Part shown: positions 35,157 to 44,742 of the stretch, one piece after another
Position numbering within the stretch: position 1 is the first letter of the stretch
How the letters are laid out: every line of letters starts with the position of its first letter
Source: Ornithinibacillus sp. 4-3
GTDB taxonomy: Bacteria > Bacillota > Bacilli > Bacillales > Amphibacillaceae
DNA: 64,000 nucleotides
Direction: 5' to 3'
Assembly: GCF_040958695.1 (NCBI RefSeq)
Contig: NZ_CP162599.1
Span: 2,948,001-3,012,000 of the forward strand
Translations under genes and position numbers: made by a program
Notes under the pieces: generated by a model
Databases searched by the model: none
What the model was told of the DNA's origin: nothing
The model's input: only the letters and a program-made list of their open reading frames with translations

Positions 35157-36701
35157 TTAAAGCATTTCTGATGTTGTTTTTCCTTGCATGTGAAGCTGTA
35201 AGTAGTCTGGTCCACCAGCTTTAGAATCTGTACCTGACATATTGAATCCACCAAATGGCTGATATCCAACAATTGCTCCAGTACATCCACGGTTGAAGTA
35301 TAGGTTACCTACATGAAAATCTTCACGAGCTTGTTCTAAATGTAGGCGATTATTTGTAATGACAGCACCTGTTAACCCATATTCCGTATTATTAGCAATT
35401 TCAATTGCATCATCAAAAGTTGGAGCTTTGCATAATGCAACAACAGGCCCAAAGATTTCTTCCTGCATCATACGTGCTTCTGGATCAAGATCAGCAAATA
35501 CTGTTGGAGCAACGAAGAATCCTTTAGAATCATCTCCAACACCACCAGCAACGAGACGTCCTTCTTCTTTACCAATTTCAATATAACTCATCACTTTGTC
35601 ATAAGAAGATTGGTCAATTACAGGACCTGTAAAATTATTTTGATCAGCTGGATCACCGTATGTTAATCCTTCTGTCTTCTCTTTCACCATTTCCACTACT
35701 TGATCATATACATCTTCATGAATTACTGCACGAGAGCATGCTGAACATTTTTGGCCACTGAATCCGAATGCAGATTTAACAATGGAATCAGCTGCTAACT
35801 CTAAATCTGCTTCTTTATCTACAACAATTGTATCTTTTCCACCCATTTCAGCAATAACACGCTTCAACCAAATTTGTCCCTCATTTACAACAGCAGCACG
35901 TTCATAAATACGCTTCCCTACATCACGAGAACCAGTGAAGGAAATAAAACGTGTGCGAGGATGATCTACTAAGAAATCACCGATATCACGACTGGAACCT
36001 GGTACAAAGTTTAGAACTCCAGCTGGCAGTCCAGCTTCTTCTAAAACTTCAACAAATTTATAAGCTACAATTGGTGTAGTTGAGGCTGGCTTTAATAACA
36101 CCGTATTACCAGTTACTAATGCCGCTGCTGTGGTTCCCGCCATGATTGCGAATGCAAAGTTCCATGGTGAAATAACAACGCCTATTCCTAAAGGTATGTA
36201 GTCAAAACGGTTGAACTCTCCTGGACGGCTTTCTACAGGCATACCATCCTTAAGGCGCAACATTTGACGTCCATAATACTCTAAGAAATCAATTGCTTCT
36301 GCTGTATCTGCGTCTGCTTCATTCCATGGCTTCCCAGCTTCTTTTGTTAATAAAGCTGAAAACTCCATCTTACGACGACGAACAATTGCTGCAGCCTTAA
36401 ATAACACATCTGCACGTACTTCCGGCTTCACTCTTTTCCACATATTAAAAGTTTGATCAGCAATCTCCATTGCTTCCTCCGCTATTTCCTGAGATGCCAT
36501 CGACATATTCCCAAGTACTTCCGAATGATTCGCTGGATTTACTACGGTAGTTTTTTCTTCTGTAATGACATGGTGGCCATTAATAACTAGTGGAAAATCT
36601 CCGCCTAAATATCCTTCTACTGTTTTTAAACCTTCTAAAAATGCATCTCTGTTCTCTTTGATGGAAAAATCTGTAAATGGTTCGTGCTTGTATGAAATCA
36701 T
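35157..36701 (-). CDS. rocA: 1-Pyrroline-5-carboxylate dehydrogenase
   Basis: A 514-residue aldehyde dehydrogenase oxidising glutamate semialdehyde (from proline or ornithine) to glutamate. Motifs: [44 protein letters not shown], the glutamate in [14 protein letters not shown], catalytic cysteine in [16 protein letters not shown], and [30 protein letters not shown] near the C-terminus. Length and motifs match RocA/PutC of Bacillus. AAGGAGGAAG precedes the ATG. It is divergent from the RocR-like gene and probably controlled from the shared 274-bp region. Confidence 0.96.
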   Translation of the reverse strand: MISYKHEPFTDFSIKENRDAFLEGLKTVEGYLGGDFPLVINGHHVITEEKTTVVNPANHSEVLGNMSMASQEIAEEAMEIADQTFNMWKRVKPEVRADVLFKAAAIVRRRKMEFSALLTKEAGKPWNEADADTAEAIDFLEYYGRQMLRLKDGMPVESRPGEFNRFDYIPLGIGVVISPWNFAFAIMAGTTAAALVTGNTVLLKPASTTPIVAYKFVEVLEEAGLPAGVLNFVPGSSRDIGDFLVDHPRTRFISFTGSRDVGKRIYERAAVVNEGQIWLKRVIAEMGGKDTIVVDKEADLELAADSIVKSAFGFSGQKCSACSRAVIHEDVYDQVVEMVKEKTEGLTYGDPADQNNFTGPVIDQSSYDKVMSYIEIGKEEGRLVAGGVGDDSKGFFVAPTVFADLDPEARMMQEEIFGPVVALCKAPTFDDAIEIANNTEYGLTGAVITNNRLHLEQAREDFHVGNLYFNRGCTGAIVGYQPFGGFNMSGTDSKAGGPDYLQLHMQGKTTSEML

Positions 36702-36728
36702 CTAAATCTTCCTCCTTATTTTAGAAAC

Positions 36729-36795
36729 GCAAAAAATATTTGCAGTTATTCACATTTATATATATAATAATGCAAGAAATTGTTGCGTTTTTCAA
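36729..36795 (-). promoter_or_regulatory. Probable rocA promoter with two GCAA-N7-TTGC sites
   Basis: On the minus strand TTGAAA (36790-36795) and CATTAT (36767-36772) have a 17-bp spacer and would start rocA. Two alike inverted repeats, GCAA-N7-TTGC, lie at 36772-36786 (inside the spacer) and 36729-36743 (about +18 to +32). Centres are 43 bp apart, four helical turns. I find no -24/-12 box. Confidence 0.45.
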
Positions 36796-36800
36796 GTATT

Positions 36801-36839
36801 ATTATCTGAAATTTTTAGATAATGATGAAATTTATCATT
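36801..36839. promoter_or_regulatory. Two overlapping inverted repeats between rocA and the RocR-like gene
   Basis: ATTATCT (36801-36807) with AGATAAT (36817-36823), and AATGAT (36821-36826) with ATCATT (36834-36839), share three bases. Either could be an operator; no regulator can be assigned. Confidence 0.4.
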
Positions 36840-36861
36840 TTAAGCTTTATTTTAAAATTTA

Positions 36862-36958
36862 TTTACCCAGTTTTCTTTATGCTATAACGGATTTTTTGCA
36901 TAGGGGAAGCTAGATTAACTCTATGCCTTTCGTGGCTTAATTTACCAAGTTTTCTTTA
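36862..36958 (+). repeat. 18-bp direct repeat before the RocR-like gene
   Basis: TTTACCCAGTTTTCTTTA (36862-36879) recurs as TTTACCAAGTTTTCTTTA (36941-36958) with one mismatch, 79 bp apart. The second copy ends 17 bp before the TTG start. Confidence 0.6.
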
Positions 36959-36975
36959 CATGGGAGAGACGACTT

Positions 36976-38277
36976 TTGAATACATTGAATGAATTACAAG
37001 CAATCCATAAATTTATTATTGACTATGCGAATATTGGTATACATGCAATTAATAAGCATGGTATTACTGTGATCTACAATCAAAAAATGGGAGAAATTGA
37101 AGGTTTACAGCCTGGAAATGTTATCCAAAGAAGGCTTGATGAGCTAGTTAATTTTGATAATACAGAGAGCACATTGCTACGCGTATTACACACAAAGAAT
37201 CCTCTCTATGATGTAGAACAGACTTACTGGAATCTTAATGGTGATGAAATTACAACAGTGAACACAACCATGCCGATTTTTGAGGATGGAGAAATTATTG
37301 GTGCTGTTGAATATGCATCAGATATTTCCCATTATAGGAAATATGTTTTACAACCAGTGAAAAAGCATTCCTATTCAGAAACCTATAATAAAATTATTGC
37401 AGAAAGTAAGGCTATGCAGGAAGTGTTAGTATTAGCAGAAAAAGCCGCTTCAACAAGACTTCCCCTATTAATTATTGGTGAAACGGGCACTGGGAAAGAC
37501 TTAATTGCTGAACGGATTCATATGGCTTTAGAGCCGAAAAACAATTCTTTCTACACTTTATTATGTCAGGCAGTAGATGAAAGATGGTTGGATCAATTAG
37601 CTAGTGAGCTAGAAAACGAAAAACAAATGACTTTATTTTGTGAACGTATTGATTTACTACCATTACATTTACAGCCAAAGCTTTTACATTTACTGGAACA
37701 ATATAAAAATAAAGATCATCTTCTAATAGCTAGTGTTGATGATGATCCAGTAGAGTTAATTTCTAAAGGGGCCTTACAAAAAAATCTCTTTTATTTATTT
37801 TCTAACTTTACGATTAATATTTCTCCATTAAGAGAGCGTGTAGAAGATATTGAACCATTTATTCAAGCCTTTTTTGTAGAACATGCAGAAAAATTTGGCA
37901 CTGGGATACCAGCTGTTCACCCTGATGTCTTAAAATTACTTTTGAAATATGATTGGCCAGGTAATATTCGTGAACTACAGCATTTATTAGAAGAAATAAT
38001 TACCCATGATCCTAAGCTTGAAACAATAACAAATGATGTATTGCCAATGCATTTTCTGATTAAACAGGATAAACATAGTATTTTAGAAGAAGAGCAAATT
38101 CCAACTTATGAAGTGCCTGAACTAACATTGGAAAGCTATTTATTACAAGCAGAAAAGTATTATATTGGACGTATGATGAAAAAGCATGGGAATAATATTA
38201 CAAAAACAGCGGAAGCACTTGGGATGAGTCGACAAAATCTCCAATACCGTTTGAAAAAAATTCGTAATCAAAAGTAA
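36976..38277 (+). CDS. RocR-like regulator with a degenerate sigma-54-interaction domain
   Basis: A 433-residue protein with a TTG start, GGGAGAG upstream. A PAS domain spans about residues 5-125, then an AAA+ domain with Walker A IIGETGTGKDLIAERIH near 168, then a Fis-type helix-turn-helix at the end (NNITKTAEALGMSRQNLQYRLKKI). Order and PAS sequence fit RocR, activator of arginine-degradation genes. Yet the stretch between Walker A and LLPLHLQPKLL is about 28 residues short: the GAFTGA loop that contacts sigma-54 is absent, and the Walker B LFLDEI is replaced by LFCERI. Sensor regions (SPLRERVEDIEPF, DWPGNIREL) remain. So it probably cannot activate sigma-54 promoters and may act with sigma-A, as TyrR does, or as a repressor. 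Confidence 0.82.
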   Translation: MNTLNELQAIHKFIIDYANIGIHAINKHGITVIYNQKMGEIEGLQPGNVIQRRLDELVNFDNTESTLLRVLHTKNPLYDVEQTYWNLNGDEITTVNTTMPIFEDGEIIGAVEYASDISHYRKYVLQPVKKHSYSETYNKIIAESKAMQEVLVLAEKAASTRLPLLIIGETGTGKDLIAERIHMALEPKNNSFYTLLCQAVDERWLDQLASELENEKQMTLFCERIDLLPLHLQPKLLHLLEQYKNKDHLLIASVDDDPVELISKGALQKNLFYLFSNFTINISPLRERVEDIEPFIQAFFVEHAEKFGTGIPAVHPDVLKLLLKYDWPGNIRELQHLLEEIITHDPKLETITNDVLPMHFLIKQDKHSILEEEQIPTYEVPELTLESYLLQAEKYYIGRMMKKHGNNITKTAEALGMSRQNLQYRLKKIRNQK

Positions 38278-38320
38278 ATTAATATTCAACTGAGGTTTCA
38301 TTAACACCATAGCACCACAA

Positions 38321-38366
38321 AAAAATGCCGCATCATTTGATCTATTTACATAGTCAATCATGCGGC
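38321..38366 (-). terminator. Terminator downstream of the ABM gene
   Basis: GCCGCAT (38327-38333) pairs with ATGCGGC (38360-38366), extended imperfectly inward, and a run of T follows on the minus strand. It lies 87 bp after the gene. Confidence 0.65.
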
Positions 38367-38452
38367 TAATCTATAACAATATCCAAATTACATCTCCAGA
38401 GCAGTGGAGGGTTTTATGAACCATAAAAATCACTTGTAGATAAAAAACCTAT

Positions 38453-38761
38453 TTATAACTTTGCTTTCCCACCAACAATACTTAGTTCAGGATAGGATTC
38501 CATACCCACAATCATAGGCTTGGCTTTCTTAATTAATTCTTGAGAAGCAGGAATTGTTAATGAAGCCTGATGTGCAGCTTTACTCTCCCATACTTCATAA
38601 ACATATACAGCATTCTTTTCTTCTTCATTAATTCCTACAATGTAACAATTACATGTTTCCAAGTCTTCCATTCCACCTGCGGCTTCTAACAAATAGTTTA
38701 ATAACTCGTCCCGCTTTTCATCTTGTGTAATGAATTTCACACTGATTGCATATTTTTGCAA
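38453..38761 (-). CDS. Putative quinol monooxygenase (ABM domain)
   Basis: A 102-residue ABM-fold protein: FITQDEKRDELLNYLLEAAGGMEDLETCNCYIVG, then YVYEVWESKAAHQASLTIPASQELI. This matches the YgiN/LsrG-like quinol monooxygenase branch. The start is a TTG with AGGAGG 9 bp before it. Substrate not known. It is transcribed alone. Confidence 0.82.
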   Translation of the reverse strand: MQKYAISVKFITQDEKRDELLNYLLEAAGGMEDLETCNCYIVGINEEEKNAVYVYEVWESKAAHQASLTIPASQELIKKAKPMIVGMESYPELSIVGGKAKL

Positions 38762-39031
38762 TATTTCACACCTCCTTTTGTTATTTTAGATTGAGTTAGT
38801 CACATTTGAATGAATTCTATTCTTCTATGCTGTATTATTTAGACGTAGAAATGAATAGGAAGTTTTAATTTATTCAGAAAAGATTAATAGGATCTATAAA
38901 ATTAGTTTTTCCATCTCCCTGCACTAAATAAGCTATAATAATTAAGAGAAGTCACTTCCCATTGATATTTTTGCTACTATTATAGTGGCAGTAGAAATAC
39001 AATATACAGCTAGAAATAATTTAAAAAGTGA

Positions 39032-39781
<750 letters not shown>

Positions 39782-39792
39782 GAATACTAATA

Positions 39793-39836
39793 AAAGAGCG
39801 GTACCTATTTCACTTGTATAATAGGTATCGCTCTTT
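39793..39836. terminator. Bidirectional terminator after map
   Basis: AAAGAGCGGTACCTATT (39793-39809) pairs with 39820-39836 apart from one G-U. It separates convergent genes. Confidence 0.88.
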
Positions 39837-39839
39837 ATT

Positions 39840-41321
39840 TTATTCTTCTGTAACTTTAAAGAATGTTCGAATTGCTGGAAGGCCTGTTCCCGGATGATCA
39901 TCACGATACGTTAATTGTGGTTTTCTATAAATATCTGGGAACTGAACTTTTCCTTGATAAATAGATGGATAAATATCAATCAAATGATAACCCGGTTCTC
40001 CTGAAGCTATTAAAGGTAAGGTGATTGTACCTTGACTATTAAATGCACATACATAGCCTACATAAGCATTATCATAAGTCACACCGAGTGCATTATCAAA
40101 TTCTGTCCAACCTGACCCTTTAATCGTAACTGTGATTGGAGTTCCTGGTGGTCCTTCTGCTGGCTCCACAGAAATAAGTGACGGTAGAATACGGAAATAT
40201 GTCTGGCCATATACTTCTTCTTCCACTTTCGCTTCAATTAAGTGCGGAAGTCCACCTAAATCATCTGGCACTGCAAACTCATAAGAAAATGAACCATCAG
40301 CATCTGTAGTAACTGTCCCTAGAGGGAATATTTCAGGTCCATACCCTTCTGCAGTAACACGTGTACCAACCATAGTATGCCAATCCAAAGTAATTTCTTC
40401 ATTCGCTGGAAGTCCTTCTCCAGTTAATGTTACCTCTTCATCTACAATTCCTTCTGTTTTATTTAAACTAAGGTTTACCCCATTTTTGTTTTCCGGATCT
40501 GGCATTTGAATACCACCATGTGCTGCTTCTGGTACATCTTCAACATAAGCTAAATATTCTTCAACAACAGGTTCTTCATCTGTTATTGTAAAATTGAAGT
40601 GGTGTGTATGAATATAATTAATTGCAGATGAATCTCTACTTAAATATGGAGATCCACTTGCTCCACTTTCTACCGTAATTGTATGAAGGCCAGAAGATCC
40701 AGAGGCACGAATTACCCCTTCTGCCTTACCATCCGTAGAAACGGCTGTAATCATACCTGTATAAGCATTGTCATAATTTATATGCCATAAGCTTCCATAA
40801 ATTTTCCAGCTTAACCCTTCCCCACTAACCGTGATTTCTGTGCCCGGAGGTCCAGATTCTGGAGACATCGTGAATACCGTTTCAACAAAATAGTTTGCCT
40901 TAGCAATGGTATTATCTCTCTGCTTAATTAAAATGTCATGATCATCACCAAAGCCATCAGGTATTGTAATGGAACCGCTCCACTCTCCATTTTCATCAGC
41001 AGTACCTTCGCCAACTTTTCTTTCGACTTGATCATATACCATACCTAGAAAAGAATAATTATTCTCAATTTCATAGCTACCTTCCATATCTACATAAATG
41101 ACTTTCAAATCCTCATTTGGTTTTAAATCTGTAGCTGTCAATTGAACTTCATCACCAATTCTTCCAGATGTCTCATCAAGTGAAAGTTTACCAGTTAAAT
41201 TGTTTTCCTCAGTCGATGACTCTTCCTTAGAATCTGCCTTTTCATCTGAACCAAAGCAAGCAGTTAAACCAAATAATGTACAAAATAATATCGCTATTAA
41301 AACAAGTTTTGTTTTACTCAT
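39840..41321 (-). CDS. Surface lipoprotein with a duplicated two-domain unit
   Basis: A protein of 493 residues from the ATG at 41321 (AAGGATG 7 bp upstream; an ATG at 41330 is also in frame). Lipobox LTAC follows the signal sequence. The mature part has two copies of one unit. Each unit has a first domain starting LSLDETSGRIGDEVQLTA or LSLNKTEGIVDEEVTLTG, then an IPT/TIG-like domain starting SPESGPPGTEITVSG or EPAEGPPGTPITVTI with the shared phrase YDNAY. It should be extracellular and rich in beta sheet. I do not recognise a named family. The preceding gene, 11 bp upstream, is also a lipoprotein, so they may act together. Confidence 0.78.
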   Translation of the reverse strand: MSKTKLVLIAILFCTLFGLTACFGSDEKADSKEESSTEENNLTGKLSLDETSGRIGDEVQLTATDLKPNEDLKVIYVDMEGSYEIENNYSFLGMVYDQVERKVGEGTADENGEWSGSITIPDGFGDDHDILIKQRDNTIAKANYFVETVFTMSPESGPPGTEITVSGEGLSWKIYGSLWHINYDNAYTGMITAVSTDGKAEGVIRASGSSGLHTITVESGASGSPYLSRDSSAINYIHTHHFNFTITDEEPVVEEYLAYVEDVPEAAHGGIQMPDPENKNGVNLSLNKTEGIVDEEVTLTGEGLPANEEITLDWHTMVGTRVTAEGYGPEIFPLGTVTTDADGSFSYEFAVPDDLGGLPHLIEAKVEEEVYGQTYFRILPSLISVEPAEGPPGTPITVTIKGSGWTEFDNALGVTYDNAYVGYVCAFNSQGTITLPLIASGEPGYHLIDIYPSIYQGKVQFPDIYRKPQLTYRDDHPGTGLPAIRTFFKVTEE

Positions 41322-41332
41322 AAAATTCATCC

Positions 41333-41803
41333 TTACTGAGGTTCAACAATTGTCAACTTAGAAGGTTCCACATCAAATGGCTCATACTTATATTCTTTTC
41401 CATCTACAGTTGCAATAATTTCATAGTCTAATGTACCTGTTGTAAAATCCTCTGGAATATCCCAAGGAGCAGTATAAAGCATTGTACTTTCAGGTCCATG
41501 TGGTCCTAATTCCATTTCAAATTCTTCACCATTCTCTAAAACTGCTTTTACTTTTGCATCTTCAATAGTTTCTCCTGTAGTTTCATCAATAACAGCAGCA
41601 CGGAATAACATTCTCCAGCCCTGTTCAAATCTACTGTTCACAACACAAACAGCATCTTCAACAGTGTGTGAGTTAATTGTATCTCCTTTTACAACAATAT
41701 GTGCTTCGTCTTTAGAGTCTCCACAAGCTGCTAGAAATATAGTCATTAAAAGAAGCGTAAGTAATAATAACCCTTTTCTTTCTCTAATCTTTTGAAAAAC
41801 CAT
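41333..41803 (-). CDS. Small surface lipoprotein, partner of the duplicated-domain lipoprotein
   Basis: A 156-residue lipoprotein with lipobox LAAC near residue 26. The mature part is a single beta-rich domain: HTVEDAVCVVNSRFEQGWRMLFRAAVID, TGETIEDAKVKAVLENGEEFEMELG and TLDYEIIATVDGKEYKYEPFDV. No family is recognised. It heads a two-gene operon. Confidence 0.72.
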   Translation of the reverse strand: MVFQKIRERKGLLLLTLLLMTIFLAACGDSKDEAHIVVKGDTINSHTVEDAVCVVNSRFEQGWRMLFRAAVIDETTGETIEDAKVKAVLENGEEFEMELGPHGPESTMLYTAPWDIPEDFTTGTLDYEIIATVDGKEYKYEPFDVEPSKLTIVEPQ

Positions 41804-42004
41804 AAAAAATCTCCCCTTTTAGTAAGATAGTATTAGTATATCTAATCTAACTTTATCACATAGACAAGAATAACTACAAGGTAATACTTTTTATTATTAA
41901 CGTTTTTAATATCTCTGTAAACGGTTACTAATATGGGATTTGATTGTTTTTATTCTAAGTAAATTCAGATCTTTTTTCTTATTTTAGAAGTTAATTTCGT
42001 ACTT

Positions 42005-42050
42005 AAAACAAATAGTGCTCCCCCACTTCAAAAGTGGAAAGCACTATTTT
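42005..42050 (-). terminator. Terminator after the acetyltransferase gene
   Basis: AAATAGTGCT (42010-42019) and AGCACTATTT (42040-42049) form the base and CCACTT/AAGTGG the top of one long hairpin, followed by T-rich sequence on the minus strand. Confidence 0.82.
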
Positions 42051-42063
42051 AATTAAAAGCATA

Positions 42064-42711
42064 TTATGTTCTCTTTAGATCAGATAGAAGCTCCTTCAAC
42101 CCATCCTCAGAAACCAACTTCTCTAGATTATTAAATATCTTTTCTTCATCCCAATCCCACCACTTTAGCTTTCGCAAGGATTCAATTTGAGCATCACTAA
42201 AGCGTTTCTTAATCAATTGAGCAGGGTTTCCTCCATAGATGGAATAAGCCTCAACATCTTTTACTACTGTTGAGTTAGCTGCAATAATTGCACCATCCCC
42301 AATTTTTACTCCAGGCATAATCGTCACTTGTTGACCTATCCATACATCATTTCCAATTACTGTGTCTCCTTTAAATGGTAGCTGTTCTACTGTAGGAGTC
42401 ACCTTCTCCCATCCTCCACCAAAAATATTAAAGGGGTATGTTGTGATGCCATCCATTCTATGATTGGCACCATTCATGATAAACTTAACACCTTCTGCGA
42501 GCGCACAAAATTTACCGATAATTAGTTTATCACCTAAAAATTCATAATGATGTTCAATATTTTCATAAAACTTGTCTGGAGATTTATTATTATCACTGTA
42601 ATAAGTATATTCTCCAATCTCAACATTCACTCTTTTAGGCAGATTACTGATATAGCAAACTGTCTTGATGTTTTCATTTGGGTACAATTTATGCTTGTTT
42701 GGTCCAATCAT
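42064..42711 (-). CDS. Vat-like hexapeptide-repeat xenobiotic acetyltransferase
   Basis: A 215-residue left-handed beta-helix acetyltransferase of the Vat/CatB type, which inactivates streptogramin A or chloramphenicol by O-acetylation using acetyl-CoA. The active-site histidine region FIMNGANHRMDGITTYPFN matches the family, followed by WEKVTP and hexapeptide turns VIGNDVWIGQQVTIMPGVKIGDGAIIAANSTVVKD, then YGGNPAQLIKKRF. Start is supported by AAAGGAG. It is monocistronic. Whether it confers resistance is unknown; chromosomal homologues may have other substrates. Confidence 0.87.
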   Translation of the reverse strand: MIGPNKHKLYPNENIKTVCYISNLPKRVNVEIGEYTYYSDNNKSPDKFYENIEHHYEFLGDKLIIGKFCALAEGVKFIMNGANHRMDGITTYPFNIFGGGWEKVTPTVEQLPFKGDTVIGNDVWIGQQVTIMPGVKIGDGAIIAANSTVVKDVEAYSIYGGNPAQLIKKRFSDAQIESLRKLKWWDWDEEKIFNNLEKLVSEDGLKELLSDLKRT

Positions 42712-42755
42712 GAATGATATGCTCCTTTCTTTTCACTAAAAATTTCCTTCTTATT

Positions 42756-43811
42756 TCAAATTCCTAAGAGTGCTTGAAGTCCATATAGCAGTGCTATTAC
42801 TATAAAAGCCCCTATCAAGATAATGATGTATGGTTTTTTCCATAATACCAAATAGGCAATCCATTCGCGGATAAAAGCGTTAATTGAAAAATAAAGCTTT
42901 GTTCGTGAACCTCTTCCATCACAGGCAATCCCCAAATTTTTCGCTAATAATAATGCACGAAGCACATGGTACCTTGTTGTAACAACTAATAGATTAGGTT
43001 CGTTTATTGTCATGTGCCTTCTAATCAATTGCTGTGAAAACAATAAATTTTCTCGGGTATTTACGGACTTGTCTTCTACTAAAATATCGGATGCTGGAAC
43101 ACCTTGCTGCAAAGCATATTGCTTCATTGCCTCCCCTTCAGCAATTTTTTCATCAGCTCCTCGCCCTCCTGAAAGCACTAGAATACTCCCTGGATTTTCT
43201 CGATAAGCTTGAATTCCTTTATCCACTCGGTTAGCTAGTAATGGCGTTACTTCCTTTCCATTTCGCAAACCGCTTCCTAAAACAATGATGTATTGATATT
43301 TTTTGCGAAAATGCTTTAATAAGTTCAGCATATTCGTAACCGTATACAAAACGAAAATAAATAAGGTGAAGAAAAAAACAAAGGAAAGATAAGTATATAA
43401 AAAATCAAAAAAGGTTGACTTAAAAGTTCCTTCTAGCAATGGCCATATTATTAAATACAAGATATAGGCGATACCAAAGCCAAAGGAAAGCATATGCGAC
43501 AGAGTAATCCCTTCTCGTCGCATCAAACGAATACCAGAAATGAGCATAGATAAAATGAGTACCAGTGGAAACAAGAGTATTACTATACCAACTAAGAGCG
43601 CTCCCCCAATTAACATCACACGAATAAAACCTATATCTGAAATTCTAATAAGCGGGAAACTAATATTAGCAAGTACTGTGATTAATGCAAATAGAAAGGA
43701 AATGCCAAGCCATAAGCTTCTTTTTTCTTTTCGATATTGTAAAATAAACCATGTGATTCCTAAAATGGCAGATAGTAAAAATATAGATAATAATATTAGA
43801 AAATAATCCAT
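42756..43811 (-). CDS. YdcF/SanA family membrane protein (DUF218)
   Basis: A 351-residue protein. The N-terminal half has about six hydrophobic segments (to residue 165). The C-terminal DUF218 domain starts YIIVLGSGLRNGKEVTPLLANRVDKGIQAY and contains LVLSGGRGADEKIAEGEAMKQY and VEDKSVNTRENLLFSQQL, then LLVVTTRYHVLRALLLAKNLG. A last hydrophobic segment ends the protein. Members (SanA, ElyC, YdcF) act in envelope integrity; biochemistry is open. AAGGAG lies 5 bp before the ATG. Confidence 0.87.
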   Translation of the reverse strand: MDYFLILLSIFLLSAILGITWFILQYRKEKRSLWLGISFLFALITVLANISFPLIRISDIGFIRVMLIGGALLVGIVILLFPLVLILSMLISGIRLMRREGITLSHMLSFGFGIAYILYLIIWPLLEGTFKSTFFDFLYTYLSFVFFFTLFIFVLYTVTNMLNLLKHFRKKYQYIIVLGSGLRNGKEVTPLLANRVDKGIQAYRENPGSILVLSGGRGADEKIAEGEAMKQYALQQGVPASDILVEDKSVNTRENLLFSQQLIRRHMTINEPNLLVVTTRYHVLRALLLAKNLGIACDGRGSRTKLYFSINAFIREWIAYLVLWKKPYIIILIGAFIVIALLYGLQALLGI

Positions 43812-43951
43812 AAAAACTCCTTATTATTTCTATTTACTTGATTTGAGAATGCTTGTTCTTTCTTCTTAAATTATCATAGGAGTAAGAAAAAACCAAACAT
43901 ACAATGGTAAAATATTAAGTAGATGATTCTAAGTAAAGGAAGTGTGTAAAT

Positions 43952-44578
43952 ATGAAGCATGAATGGAGAAAAAAGGAAAAAGCTTTATATATTCCAAAAC
44001 AAACTCCTGAATTAATTACTGTCCCTAAACAAAAGTTTTTTATGATCAAAGGAACAGGAAATCCCAATGGAGAAGAATTCGCAGAGAAAATAGGTGTGCT
44101 TTATTCGATGGCTTATGCTGTTCGTATGATGCCTAAACAAGGATACACACCAGAAGGTTATTTTGAATATACCGTCTACCCACTAGAGGGAGTTTGGGAT
44201 TTAACAGAAGAAGGTAGAAAATTAAATACTTTAAATAAAGATGAATTGGTTTATAGCATAATGATTAGACAACCAAATTTTGTAACAGATGAAGTAGTGG
44301 AAAGAGCCTTGGAGAGAGTACGTAAAAAGAAACCTCACCCCTTTTTAACAGATGTGACATTTGACACAATGGAAGATGGTTTATCTGTTCAAATGTTACA
44401 TGTAGGCCCATATGATGACGAGCCACAAACTTTTACACAAATGGAAAGGTTTTTAGAAAATAATCATCTAAAAAGAACTTCTTTAATACATAGAGAAATT
44501 TACCTTTCAGACTTTAGAAGAGTAGAACAAGCAAAATTAAAAACAGTTCTAAGATATAAAGTAGAGCATAGACAGTAA
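43952..44578 (+). CDS. GyrI-like small-molecule-binding protein
   Basis: A 208-residue protein with the stand-alone GyrI-like domain (COG4832 type). It begins MKHEWRKKEKALYIPKQTPELITVPKQKFFMIKGTGNPN and has FAEKIGVLYSMAYAVRMM, YTVYPLEGVWDL and the ending YLSDFRRVEQAKLKTVLRYKV. Homologues bind hydrophobic or drug-like compounds. There is no DNA-binding part. AAAGGAAG precedes the ATG. Confidence 0.85.
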   Translation: MKHEWRKKEKALYIPKQTPELITVPKQKFFMIKGTGNPNGEEFAEKIGVLYSMAYAVRMMPKQGYTPEGYFEYTVYPLEGVWDLTEEGRKLNTLNKDELVYSIMIRQPNFVTDEVVERALERVRKKKPHPFLTDVTFDTMEDGLSVQMLHVGPYDDEPQTFTQMERFLENNHLKRTSLIHREIYLSDFRRVEQAKLKTVLRYKVEHRQ

Positions 44579-44742
44579 AGATACGCATCGTTGATGGAAT
44601 TAATTAAACAAGTAGCGATTTCATCATTAACGCGCTTCTTAAAGGATTATCTCCATAAATCGCGTATATATATTTTTTTGCTTCATCTTTATGTTCCAAT
44701 ACGAAAACATGGTAAAATAATTTCAGTTAGGGCTCTGTCCTA

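Noticed and set aside
36760..36790. Sigma-54 promoter for rocA
   Set aside because: TTGCAT is present but there is no GG at the needed 10-bp distance from GC.
44585..44700. Terminator between the GyrI-like gene and the channel gene
   Set aside because: GCGATTT and AAATCGC can pair but the loop is about 35 nt, so evidence is weak.
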